A stretch of DNA of 64,000 nt from Campanula takesimana (lineage: Eukaryota; Streptophyta; Magnoliopsida; Asterales; Campanulaceae), in assembly GCA_026119855.1 (NCBI GenBank), contig JAOWBW010000427.1:1-64000 (forward strand), written 5' to 3'. The position numbers and the translations under genes are program-made. Positions within the stretch are counted from its first letter, which is position 1, and the number at the start of each line of letters is the position of its first letter. Below, in pieces: positions 22,751-35,209 of the stretch. The notes beneath the pieces are model-generated. The model did not search any database. It was not told the DNA's origin and saw nothing but the letters and a program-made list of their open reading frames with translations.

Positions 22751-25496
22751 TGTGAGAGCCCGCGCCCGTACCCGCGTAGGGATCCGTGCGAAACGCGGCT
22801 GGAATCCGCTCGGTTTCTCATAATGGTTACCCTACTTTGGTTTTGAAAAGAAGAGTCGCCACCTCATTTTATTTAGGAAAATAGAGATAAAACCTTTTTG
22901 ATTGAAAAGTGGGTTCGGGGGCTATGTTACGAGAGGAGAAGGTGTTAGGCACTCCACTCGCCCTTTCGGTCTCTAGCATGCTTCCGCCTACGCTTGATTT
23001 TAGTTTGCCTTTTGAAAATGTGTTTTATGTCCTAACTTATAAAAAATGTGTATGTTTATGTATAAAGGAGTCTCCTATTCTAGGTCGATTCATTTTATCA
23101 CAACCGGGAACCGGTTTGGGTGGATTCCGGATTGGTTTTGAAAAAATGTTCGAATCATATATACAAGTATGAGAAATTAAAGGGGGAAGGGGGAATATGT
23201 ACAGTAGGGATATACATGTATACACAAAAAGTGGGAAACAAATCCCATAAATAAAATGAATGTCCTCGCGACGGAGCGTTTGTGGATCTTGGCGTCGTCG
23301 TTGTCCGTCTCGAGCCGCGGTACCTGTCCTAAAATAACCCAAATCCAAAACTACAAATTGGGGATTTCTCCCTGAATGTTAGATATCATTGTGAAGTTTT
23401 TATGGATGTTTTTGGATTAAATTTTGACCCCAAATATTGACAAGAAAATGCATCACAAAATCTGCCCAGAAAATATTCACAGGAAACATGGCACATTGAT
23501 CACCAATTTTAACTATTTTAACTAGTGAATCTGAAGAAACACCAAATATTAAAGTTGAAGAACACATATTGATAATTAATATACAAAAATTTGGAGCCAA
23601 GAAAATATGTTTAAGTCGCTCAAAATATCTCTGACATTTTAATGTCAGAAGCTGGAAGTACAGTGTCTGAAATTTGATGGTTTAAACAAGAGAGGAAGAA
23701 TGGAACTTTTACAGGTACAAAAAATATATACAAAATATTTAAACTTTCCTTAGTTCGTTGGGAACAAAATTTGTGTTCTGACTTAATCCAAAAGACCATA
23801 TTTTGACTGAGTTTTAGATGCAAGAACACAACATGGTACAAAGAAATACACACTGGACAGCATGTCTGGGACTCAAATATTAGCATGAAAACCTATTCTA
23901 AACATGTAATATGAACATGAAACTTCATAAGAATGTACTTTAACACATTATGAACAACTTTTGTGTTTTGATCTAGATCTATGAACAAAGTTGTGATAGA
24001 GAAAACAACACATCAAAATCCTTGGTTAAAACTAAACATGCTGGGCAGATTATATATGGCATGAAGATGGAGGTCAAAACATGGCATAAACTTGGAACAA
24101 ACCCATGGAACTTAGGGAACTTTCTTATTGATATATTATTAACATTATCATGTGTCTATTTATGAACAAACATAAACAAAAATGAGAATAAACAACAAAG
24201 AAGGAGATGAGGGCAGAATATACACATGCTGAGCAAATGGACTATATCTTGCTGGGATTTGAGATCTAAAGCATGAGATTAACACCAAAATGAACTCAAG
24301 ACATATATACACATGCTAGGACTGAAGTATGAACATTTAGAATATATAGAACATGTTTATTTACAAAGTAAAAACATAGATTACATAGGTAATAAGGGGA
24401 ATCTAGTCACTAGTTGACTAGATTCCCAAACAACTCATTTAAACTTACATTTTATCAAATCTATGATATATAAAAAGGAAACTTACCTAGATTAAGAGAG
24501 GGTGGTGTGCTTCCTTTGTCTCCAAGGGAAGACTTTTTTTTTTGTTTGATTGAAGTTGTTGTTGTTGTGGTGGTTGTGGTTGTTGTTGTTGTTGTTGTTG
24601 TTGTTGCTTGTTGTTGTTGTTGCTTGTTGTTTGAAGGGGTTGTTTGAGGTGTTTGGGTGGTGGTTTAGTAGTGGAGATGTGGTGGAGGAGTGGTGGTAGT
24701 GGTGGTGGAATGGTGGTAGTAAGAGCAAGAGTGAAAGTGTATGGAGGGAGTGTATGGAATGTGTGTAGTGAATGTGTGTGTTGAAACGAGCCCCTCTTTC
24801 TTGGATCAACATAGGAGTATATGGAGGAGGGAGGTAAGTTTTCTTGGACCAAAATGCCCCTAGAGTAGGGGTAGTATGGGGGGAGAGTCCTCTTACCCGA
24901 AATCCATGCAAGAGGGGTGGAAAAAATGGCCAAAAGTGATGGTGTTGTCTTGACTTTGTGCAATTTCCACTTTTTGAATGCCACTTGTCAATCCTTGGTT
25001 GATTTTGGCCCATGTGACCCCCCCATATTGCAGCCATGTGCCGAGTTTTGTGGGAGTGAACATGCATGATTTTCTGGCTCCGTGTTCCCGCTCTGCAACA
25101 GCTTGCAACTGCTCCGTCGTGCGCGTTCCGGTGTCCCGGTTGTCCGCGGGTCCAACACAAAAGTTGCTCCTCGTATTATTCTGGTCATAATGGCATATCT
25201 GTAATATGTTAATAAGTAAGGAAAGGAAGAAATAAAATTTTAAATGCAATGGATGACCGGTAAAAGGCGTTCTAGGGGTGCGGGGCCCGCCGTTGGGTCC
25301 CGACGCTCAATTTTCGAAGTATACGCCTGTTTACTCGGTTTTGAGCCCTGATCATGAATTCGGACTCGGTTTTTGCATCCGATGCACCGATAAGGCGTAC
25401 GGTAGTCCCGAACCGCCAAATCTGGGATTTTAGGTCAATTATCGCGCTTAGACCAATCAAGGGTTGTTTAAGGGGTGCGAGATCGGGGTGTCTACA
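22751..25496 (-). repeat. LTR C (2746 bp)
   Basis: Same ends and content as LTR A. It shares GATCCGTGCG near its left end with LTR D, where A and B have GATCCGTACG. Palindrome at 24397-24427. Confidence 0.9.
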
Positions 25497-25600
25497 GAGC
25501 CCCTCGTCGAATTCACTTGTGATGTAAAGTGGATTCGACGATCCAATATAGACAGCCGATCTCGTCTAGGGTTCGACGGCTGAGCCCAAAGTAGGGCTTC

Positions 25601-28140
25601 CTACGTATCCCTTGCGGGAATCAAGCCTCCGTAGTTCTACTCAAGCAAGCCAACAAACACAATCAAATGGTCGAACTCGGGAACCCGAGATTCCTACGTA
25701 TCTCTTGAGAGAATCAGACCAATCGTAGTTCAGATGGATGCGGATGGATGATAGACTTATGAGTTGATGAGATCACATACATCTCTGAGTCTAGATTGGA
25801 ATGGATGAACGGCTTATGGGTTGGTGAGATCACATACATCTCTGAGCCGAGAGTTGAGGTAACAAATTTGATTGAGAGAACGGGCGACTGAGACTCTTGT
25901 TATCGAGCTGCCTACGTATCCCTTTCGGGAATCAAGTCGGGGCGTAGTTCTGAGGGAGGTCCAACCCGAGCGCTCGAGTGGACCAGAGAGTAACCAAACA
26001 TTCGAGGGGGGTCAAATTCGGGGGACGGCCGAATAGACCAGGGTAACCAAGCATTTTGAGAAGGTCAAATTCGGGGGACGGCCGAATAGACCAGGGGTAA
26101 CCAAACATTTTGAAAAGGTCAAATTCGGGGGACGGCCGAACAGACCGGAAGTAACCAAACATTTTGAAAAGGTCAAATTCGGGGGACGGCCGAACGGACC
26201 GGGGGTAACCAAACATTTTGAAAAGGTCAAATTCGAGGGACGGCCGAACAGACCGGAAGTAACCAAACATTTTGAAAAGGTCAAATTCGGGGGACGGCCG
26301 AACAGACCGGAAGTAACCAAACATTTTGAAAAGGTCAAATTCGGGGGACGGCCGAACGGACCGGGGGTAACCAAACATTTTGAAAAGGTCAAATTCGGGG
26401 GACGGCCGAACAGACCGGAAGTAACCAAACATTTTGAAAAGGTCAAATTCGGGGGACGGCCGAACGGACCGGGGGTAACCAAGCATTTTGAGAAGGTCAA
26501 ATTCGGGGGACGGCCGAAGAGACCAGGGGTAACCAAACATTTTGAAAAGGTCAAATTCGGGGGACGGCCGAACAGACCGGAAGTAACCAAACATTTTGAA
26601 AAGGTCAAATTCGGGGGACGGCCGAACGGACCGGGGGTAACCAAACATTTTGAAAAGGTCAAATTCTGGGGACGGCCGAACAGACCGGAAGTAACCAAAC
26701 ATTTTGAAAAGGTCAAATTCGGGGGACGGCCGAATAGACCAGGGGTAACCAAACATTTTGATAAGGTCAAATTCGGGGGACGGCCGAACGGACCGGGGGT
26801 AACCAAACATTTTGAAAATGTCAAATTCGGGGGACGGCCGAACGGACCGGGGGTAACCAAACATTTTGAAAAGGTCAAATTCGGGGGACGGCCGAACGGA
26901 CCGGGGGTAACCAAACATTTTGAAAAGGTCAAATTCGGGGGACGGCCGAACGGACCGGGGGTAACCAAACATTTTGAAATTAGGTGTGGTCGAACCTGAG
27001 GTGACAGGCTGCCTACGTATCCCTTTCGGGAATCAGACAAGTCACGTAGTTCAACGGGGTGGGACATTTAAGGGGCGCTCCGACCCGACCTATTTTGAAA
27101 ACGCTTTTAGAAAGGGTGAGACTTTTGAGAGGTGTCTCGAGCCTAAAAGGATTTTTTTGAAAAAGGTAAGACTTTTGAGAGGCATCTCAAGCCTAAAATT
27201 AATTTTTTGAAAAGGGTGAGACTTTTGAGAGGCGTCTCAAACCTAAAACGATTTTTTGAAAAGGGTGAGACTTTTGAGAGGCGTCTCAAGCCTAAAACGA
27301 TTTTGAAAACGAGAGTGATTTTTGGGAAAACATTTTTGAAAACGAAACAATATTCTTGCCATCAAAACAAATTAAACATTGAAGACGCATAACATGAAAG
27401 TGTTCAAGGATACGCTGCAGGTTGATGATGATCGGAGGCTCGTTGTGCGCTGCCGCATTTGAGAGAAGCTTGAATCCTTGCCTTGGAGTTGTTGTGTGAT
27501 GAGATTTTTGATTCTTGGCTTGAGGAGAACAATCCAATTACCATTCTTTCATGTTGGGATCCTTTTGGATTTGATGGGAGGCCATCTCGAGTTTCTACAA
27601 GATGTGGAGAAGCTGCTCTTGGAATATTTGGATGTGTTTAGTTGGGCTTCACGTGACAAGCTCCCCCATTTCAACATTTCGATGCGTTTGTGGCCGGACT
27701 TGCGGTGCCAAGATCTCCATTGCAACGTTTTGATGCGTGTGTGGTCGGACCTGAGTTGACAGGCTGCCTACGTATCCCTTTCGGGAATCAGACCTTACGT
27801 AGTTCGAGTTTGTGAAAAACTCGAAAAACACAATTTGATTAGAACAGATGTGGTGTGATGTTGAAGAAGATATTCCTTGAGGGACTTAGACGTGACATGG
27901 CCTCGGAGAATGGATTTGAGTACCTGCATAAGACCTTTCACAAGCATACAGATATATCGTGACATTCATGTGCAGAGAGTGTGTCATACACGCAACCAAA
28001 TCATCATGATTAAAAGATCGAGGGATAAAGAACATATCACGTTGAGAACTGCTCGCTTTCCATCATTTCGATGTGTTTGTGGTCGGACTCGCCGAAGCAA
28101 GCTGCCTACGTATCCCTTTCGGGAATCAGACCTTACGTAG
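25601..28140 (-). other. Six two-stem hairpin motifs, unit D
   Basis: Copies start at 25601, 25694, 25912, 27013, 27768 and 28106, with stems and loops as in units B and C. The window therefore holds 18 copies in all. Confidence 0.75.
25991..26980. repeat. 54-bp minisatellite, 18 units (unit D)
   Basis: 971 bp lie between the first and last TAACC anchors. It keeps the rare GATAAGG and AAAATGTC units in the same places as unit B. Confidence 0.92.
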
Positions 28141-28404
28141 TTCGAGTTTGTGAAAAACTCGAAAAACACATTTTGTTTGACAGACGATTTGTTGGAGATG
28201 ACCCTTCTTGCGACGGGGTACCTGCATGAGATTAGATTTGGACATCCGCAAAAGATTTTCACAAGTATGCAATATCATAGCGCGCATTTTTCACTTCAAA
28301 AACTTCTCATTGTCATTGATGATTGAAGGACTTCAAACGAGGATTTCCTTTGCAAATGATTTTGAAATTTAAATCTTGCCATCTTTCTTTCAGAAATGAA
28401 AACA

Positions 28405-28436
<32 letters not shown>

Positions 28437-30276
28437 GATTTGACACGTGTGCATTGCTTGCATTTCAGCCTTTGCTTTTTATAAAAATGAACAAAATGTT
28501 TATGTGCAAAGAGGGAAATCGGGAAAGGAATGAACTGTGCATTTTTCTTTTGAAAACTTTGCGAGGAACGAGAGTCATGGTGAGATATATGGTGAAGCGA
28601 GGTTGGAGGCCTAACGCGAGTACTCGAAAGGTCAATTCCCTACACCCATTTGATCAGGTTTACTCGACGGTATCTCTCCTGGTGGATTGCTTTGACTTCC
28701 CCCAGAAGTCGGTTGTAGAAGCCCCAGTGCCTTTTCAGAATCAGCCCCCAGATCTTCAATTATGAAAGCCCCCACTTTGTCAAGGATCAGCCCCACATTT
28801 GACGACTCATTTTCTGAGGACCTCGCTGTTTGTAAAAGCGGTCATAAGTTCTGAAGCCCCTACTGCTATCCCAAGGTGATTCTTGTACTGTTCATCGGTT
28901 CGAGGCAGCTCCATGCCTTGATACTCATACTGCTTTGGGACCTAACTGTCGTTGAGAGTTGTTGCAGATTTGATGTTTCGCTGCTGGGAGTAACTCACAC
29001 ATTGTGATAGTCACATTTCCATTCGACGCTTTGATGGGGAAATCAACTGCCTTCGAGAATTAACCAATTATACACAGCCCCCAGTATTGCCGGTGATTGA
29101 GCTTTGTGACCTGTGGCCCAAACTGCTAATCTGAAAAACTTCCCTCCGATGATTCTCTTGAAAGGGACCTAACCATCTGTGACGGTTGTCTCACAAATTC
29201 TGATGATTTTTTATGTTAAAACTTCCAAGGGCCAACTATCTGTGAGAGTTGTCCTACCCCTGAGACGTTTTGCATTAACGGGGAACCCATCTATCATTTC
29301 TGAATCCTGACGCGCAGCCCCAGTTCGCATTCATTCATTTGAGCATACTTCCAGATTTTGGGTTTTGAGAGTCAGGGAATCACATTCCTTCGTCTCCCTT
29401 GTTGTGACAAATTACAGGAATTGGAAGAGGAAGGCACAAGGCCAGTGTTTTGGGAAAGGCAAATAAAGACCCCGTGAGATCTTTGACATCGTGTTTGCGT
29501 AGAAAAAATTGACGGAAGGACGAGAGTAGGGGGATGCCCCCAGACTCGAGGAAATCGCTCACATTCGAAATCAATGACTCAAGATTAGAACTCGCGTTAA
29601 TGTTCAAGTACTTCAAAATCAAAAGTTAATTTCTATTTTTTTGAAAAGATTTATTTGGACTCAGATTAGACCGTGACAAATCGAGATGAGAACACCATCA
29701 AATAACTATCATAATTATCACCGCCTGTTGACCTCATGGGTGGGAGGTCCTTGTCGTCGTTGTCGCGCTTTTTGAAATTGATTAGAGGCTGTATGACCTT
29801 TGGCCGCAGGGCTCCCTCAGTGTAAGGGTTTGGCAGAGCATGTTGGCCTCCAACAAAAGACACCAGTTGTCGTCGTTGATGGTGCTTGCCCAAAGTCAAG
29901 TGATCGAGATCTTCTTCAATTTAGATTAGCCTCATATGCGCGGTGCTCTCTACGTCGTCTTTGTTACTGCGCTTTTTGATCTTGATGGAGTCCCCGAAGA
30001 CTGTCTGACTTTTGGTCTCTAACCTCTAAAATTGAGAGGTTGGTTTGTTAAGGGAAAATGTTTAACTCTCGAAATCTCTGGGGTAAGGGTTTTTAACCTC
30101 TCAGTGTAAGAGGCCGGCTTGAGCTATTAGGTCTTGAGGGAGTCATATGTTGCTGTCGTTGATGGTGTTCGCACAATGGGTTCGAGTTGCTTCTTAGGGG
30201 TATATGTAATATGCATGTAATATGTACAAATAATGAAATAATATAAAAGAATAGAGCGAAATAAAGTAACCAAAGT

Positions 30277-30415
30277 TTTTTTTTTTTTTTTTTTTTTTTT
30301 TTCACACACTCTCCTTTTTTGCACTCATTTTTTATTTTTTATTTTTTTTTTTTTCACACCCTCTCCTTTTTTGCACTCATTTTTTTATTTTTTTTACACC
30401 CTCTCCTTTTTTGCA

Positions 30416-30448
<33 letters not shown>
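30277..30448 (-). repeat. T-rich triple repeat, copy D
   Basis: Three T runs separated by GCACTC-containing spacers, as in copies A and B, with small length changes. Confidence 0.8.
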
Positions 30449-30450
<2 letters not shown>

Positions 30451-31006
30451 GAACATAACGATAATTGGAAATTTACAATGAATGATGTTTAAGCACAAAA
30501 TTGACAATCGTAAAACATAATACAGGAATTTACAACACATTAAAGAACAACAATTTCTGGTTCTTGTCACTGGTTTGGTCTCTTCGAATCTGTGTCTGAT
30601 AGTTGGCGGGAACTCCATCGATCGCTTCTATAAACTTCCCTGATTGCCTTCGTTTGTGAATCCCGTTGAGCACTGTCGGCCTTAGTTCTCATCTCAATTA
30701 ATCGAAGCTAAAATTAGTCCACATTTTTTATCGTTTGCTTTTAATTACGTGAGATTAATCATTTGTGGGACCAAATTTATAAAATATGTGATTATGAAGG
30801 CACTTGATTATAAAGCAAGTTCATTAACTGAAAACGTATTTACAAGACAAGCAAGCAAATAAATATATTACGGAAAAGATGACACGCAAGCATGGATTTG
30901 GAAAGCAAAAGAAATGTGAGCGCATTTTAGGATGGGCCCGAAAGCAAAAGGGATTAGAGTTGGGCAGTTTGCCCTATTCACAGCAAAAGAGACATAACCC
31001 CTCGGG

Positions 31007-31483
31007 TCAGCAAGCTTCTACTATCAGCAAAGGAACATTTTCTCGCGTTGCTAAACTGCGGTCATCACCTAACAAAAGAGAACTCCTTCCTGGGGCTCGG
31101 TGAGTCCCTAGGATAACATCTTCGAACTTGAAGCTTTCAGCGAAGGCTTCCACATGTTCATCAAACCAATTACGCAACTCTACTGGCACTTGGTGAGAGG
31201 ATATATCTTCGTGTCCTGGGGCTGTTTCGTGTGGTTGAATCAGAGGTGGCGTGATGCCCGGGATGATAGATGACTGGGAGTTCATAAGCCCCACGTGCTC
31301 TTGGTTTTGTGAGAAGATTGGTACACAGTCTATTATTTTCCCTTGGTGTCCCCGTGGGATACTTGTTGCATACTTTGTTTGGGTTTCCAACTGTTTCCCC
31401 AACCATTCTTCCATCACCTTTTCGAACTCAATATCGGGCGAGCCCCTAGTCGCATTTACTGATGTTTCGCCATTACTAGTCAT
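31007..31483 (-). CDS. Unrecognised 158-residue element ORF, copy D
   Basis: Full-length copy, identical in sequence to copy C. No domain is recognised. Confidence 0.45.
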   Translation of the reverse strand: MTSNGETSVNATRGSPDIEFEKVMEEWLGKQLETQTKYATSIPRGHQGKIIDCVPIFSQNQEHVGLMNSQSSIIPGITPPLIQPHETAPGHEDISSHQVPVELRNWFDEHVEAFAESFKFEDVILGTHRAPGRSSLLLGDDRSLATRENVPLLIVEAC

Positions 31484-32444
31484 TGCTGATGAGAGAACCC
31501 GGAGCAGACCTTGATCAAAGTAATGTCTGGAACTGACCTTGAATGTCGCGCTAGAAAAAGAAGCGAGATTCTCCCTCTACAAGAATGGATTGGAAAAAGA
31601 ATGTTTTAAATTTTTGAAATGGGCTTTCTTTTATGTACAAGAATAGAAGCACAAAGAGAAGAAAGGTATAAGACTTTGAAACAACATTGTTTTCGAAAAA
31701 GGTTGAAGCGCAAGCAAAGCACAAAACCTAGGAAGCCGGACAAGCACCTCGCTTTGTTTTGACACGTTCAATGATTAAATCCTGGAATAGTGGATACCGT
31801 CTCCAAAGTATAGGACCAACGTTTTTCACCTGTACTAATGGCCGTCCGAAACCCCTAGCGAAGGGCCTATACTCTTTCTGGGATCCACCATTCGGGTTAC
31901 GGTCTATGTGAAGGTCTTGATAATTTCAGGTCAACCCAATCGTTCTAAAATATCCACACTTTAGGTTGTTTATAACCTTTTAGGAATGCATAGGGTTGAA
32001 GAGAAATTATTAGACAAAAACCGGCTTAAAGTCGAGGACGTGTCATTTTGAAAATTCGGACATCGAGACTTTTGATGGATGGCTTGCATGTGGCTTACAC
32101 CCGCAGCGACGACTAGTAGCCGCGCTTTGGGGCGGGAATGTCAACCGGGAGCCCTATCGGAGGATCGGTGACCCCCCTTCACTCACCTGGCTACACCCCC
32201 TAAGGTTTGTACGGTTGCTAAGTCGGAAGTTTGAAAACGTGATTGTGTGTGAGGTCTCTATTTTTTTGAAAAATGATTTTTTGAGGAAAGAAAGGATTTT
32301 TTTTTGTTTTTTGTTTTCTTTTTATTTACACAAACAAAGAGAAGGTAAAAAACCTTCAAAACAAAGTTAGGACATGTATATACAAGGCAAAGGAAAGTAA
32401 TGGCGAAAGCACACAAAATTGAGTCTAGCCCACTTTTGAAAATG

Positions 32445-32463
32445 ATCCCCAGCAGAGTCGCCA
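32445..32463 (-). other. Primer-binding site D
   Basis: Minus strand TGGCGACTCTGCTGGGGAT, one base from LTR D. Confidence 0.85.
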
Positions 32464-32464
32464 C

Positions 32465-35209
32465 TGTGAGAGCCCGCGCCCGTACCCGCGTAGGGATCCG
32501 TGCGAAACGCGGCTGGAATCCGCTCGGTTTCTCATAATGGTTACCCTACTTTGGTTTTGAAAAGAAGAGTCGCCACCTCATTTTATTTAGGAAAATAGAG
32601 ATAAAACCTTTTTGATTGAAAAGTGGGTTCGGGGGCTATGTTACGAGAGGAGAAGGTGTTAGGCACTCCACTCGCCCTTTCGGTCTCTAGCATGCTTCCG
32701 CCTACGCTTGATTTTAGTTTGCCTTTTGAAAATGTGTTTTATGTCCTAACTTATAAAAAATGTGTATGTTTATGTATAAAGGAGTCTCCTATTCTAGGTC
32801 GATTCATTTTATCACAACCGGGAACCGGTTTGGGTGGATTCCGGATTGGTTTTGAAAAAATGTTCGAATCATATATACAAGTATGAGAAATTAAAGGGGG
32901 AAGGGGGAATATGTACAGTAGGGATATACATGTATACACAAAAAGTGGGAAACAAATCCCATAAATAAAATGAATGTCCTCGCGACGGAGCGTTTGTGGA
33001 TCTTGGCGTCGTCGTTGTCCGTCTCGAGCCGCGGTACCTGTCCTAAAATAACCCAAATCCAAAACTACAAATTGGGGATTTCTCCCTGAATGTTAGATAT
33101 CATTGTGAAGTTTTTATGGATGTTTTTGGATTAAATTTTGACCCCAAATATTGACAAGAAAATGCATCACAAAATCTGCCCAGAAAATATTCACAGGAAA
33201 CATGGCACATTGATCACCAATTTTAACTATTTTAACTAGTGAATCTGAAGAAACACCAAATATTAAAGTTGAAGAACACATATTGATAATTAATATACAA
33301 AAATTTGGAGCCAAGAAAATATGTTTAAGTCGCTCAAAATATCTCTGACATTTTAATGTCAGAAGCTGGAAGTACAGTGTCTGAAATTTGATGGTTTAAA
33401 CAAGAGAGGAAGAATGGAACTTTTACAGGTACAAAAAATATATACAAAATATTTAAACTTTCCTTAGTTCGTTGGGAACAAAATTTGTGTTCTGACTTAA
33501 TCCAAAAGACCATATTTTGACTGAGTTTTAGATGCAAGAACACAACATGGTACAAAGAAATACACACTGGACAGCATGTCTGGGACTCAAATATTAGCAT
33601 GAAAACCTATTCTAAACATGTAATATGAACATGAAACTTCATAAGAATGTACTTTAACACATTATGAACAACTTTTGTGTTTTGATCTAGATCTATGAAC
33701 AAAGTTGTGATAGAGAAAACAACACATCAAAATCCTTGGTTAAAACTAAACATGCTGAGCAGATTATATATGGCATGAAGATGGAGGTCAAAACATGGCA
33801 TAAACTTGGAACAAACCCATGGAACTTAGGGAACTTTCTTATTGATATATTATTAACATTATCATGTGTCTATTTATGAACAAACATAAACAAAAATGAG
33901 AATAAACCACAAAGAAGGAGATGAGGGCAGAATATACACATGCTGAGCAAATGGACTATATCTTGCTGGGATTTGAGATCTAAAGCATGAGATTAACACC
34001 AAAATGAACTCAAGACATATATACACATGCTAGGACTGAAGTATGAACATTTAGAATATATAGAACATGTTTATTTACAAAGTAAAAACATAGATTACAT
34101 AGGTAATAAGGGGAATCTAGTCACTAGTTGACTAGATTCCCAAACAACTCATTTAAACTTACATTTTATCAAATCTATGATATATAAAAAGGAAACTTAC
34201 CTAGATTAAGAGAGGGTGGTGTGCTTCCTTTGTCTCCAAGGGAAGACTTTTTTTTTTGTTTGATTGAAGTTGTTGTTGTTGTGGTGGTTGTGGTTGTTGT
34301 TGTTGTTGTTGTTGTTGTTGCTTGTTGTTGTTGTTGCTTGTTGTTTGAAGGGGTTGTTTGAGGTGTTTGGGTGGTGGTTTAGTAGTGGAGATGTGGTGGA
34401 GGAGTGGTGGTAGTGGTGGTGGAATGGTGGTAGTAAGAGCAAGAGTGAAAGTGTATGGAGGGAGTGTATGGAATGTGTGTAGTGAATGTGTGTGTTGAAA
34501 CGAGCCCCTCTTTCTTGGATCAACATAGGAGTATATGGAGGAGGGAGGTAAGTTTTCTTGGACCAAAATGCCCCTAGAGTAGGGTAGTATGGGGGGAGAG
34601 TCCTCTTACCCGAAATCCATGCAAGAGGGGTGGAAAAAATGGCCAAAAGTGATGGTGTTGTCTTGACTTTGTGCAATTTCCACTTTTTGAATGCCACTTG
34701 TCAATCCTTGGTTGATTTTGGCCCATGTGACCCCCCCATATTGCAGCCATGTGCCGAGTTTTGTGGGAGTGAACATGCATGATTTTCTGGCTCCGTGTTC
34801 CCGCTCTGCAACAGCTTGCAACTGCTCCGTCGTGCGCGTTCCGGTGTCCCGGTTGTCCGCGGGTCCAACACAAAAGTTGCTCCTCGTATTATTCTGGTCA
34901 TAATGGCATATCTGTAATATGTTAATAAGTAAGGAAAGGAAGAAATAAAATTTTAAATGCAATGGATGACCGGTAAAAGGCGTTCTAGGGGTGCGGGGCC
35001 CGCCGTTGGGTCCCGACGCTCAATTTTCGAAGTATACGCCTGTTTACTCGGTTTTGAGCCCTGATCATGAATTCGGACTCGGTTTTTGCATCCGATGCAC
35101 CGATAAGGCGTACGGTAGTCCCGAACTGCCAAATCTGGGATTTTAGGTCAATTATCGCGCTTAGACCAATCAAGGGTTGTTTAAGGGGTGCGAGATCGGG
35201 GTGTCTACA
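32465..35209 (-). repeat. LTR D, terminal LTR of the array (2745 bp)
   Basis: This is the outer 5' LTR in the element's sense. It ends at TGTCTACA (35202-35209) and joins foreign DNA directly, with no polypurine tract. The next bases, GTGTA, belong to a Tekay-like LTR whose uninterrupted partner reads ACGTGTGTATTG near 40320. This shows a clean integration junction. Confidence 0.9.

Larger units (their letters stand above)
25497..32464 (-). mobile_element. Internal region D of the array (6968 bp)
   Basis: Same organisation and length as region B. Hairpins lie at 25601-25634, 25694-25728, 25912-25947, 27013-27049, 27768-27802 and 28106-28140; the T-rich block is at 30277-30448. In the half near the polypurine tract it matches region B (18 minisatellite units with the same variant order). 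In the half near the primer site it matches region C. Confidence 0.8.
1..35209 (-). mobile_element. Tandem array of an Ogre/Tat-like non-autonomous LTR retrotransposon
   Basis: Four near-identical LTRs alternate with internal regions in the order internal-LTR-internal-LTR-internal-LTR-internal-LTR. The same sequence near the left edge recurs at 1, 9708, 19264 and 28959. Read on the minus strand, each LTR starts TGTAGACACC, ends CTCACA and is followed after one base by a primer site TGGCGACTCTGCTGGGGAT, which is the tRNA-Arg-type site I associate with Ogre/Tat elements. The LTR part carrying GTGCCTAACACCTTCTC and GCCCCCGAACCCA is also typical of that group. No polymerase domains are visible in any internal region, so mobility would need a partner element. 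Single LTRs shared between neighbours point to unequal recombination between LTRs rather than independent insertions. The array continues past the left edge of the window. Confidence 0.85.

Noticed and set aside
25932..27067. Long minus-strand ORFs of 346 and 351 codons made of 18-residue repeats
   Set aside because: They are two overlapping frames of the same 54-bp minisatellite. A period divisible by 3 explains both, and equivalents in unit B are broken by single-base indels.
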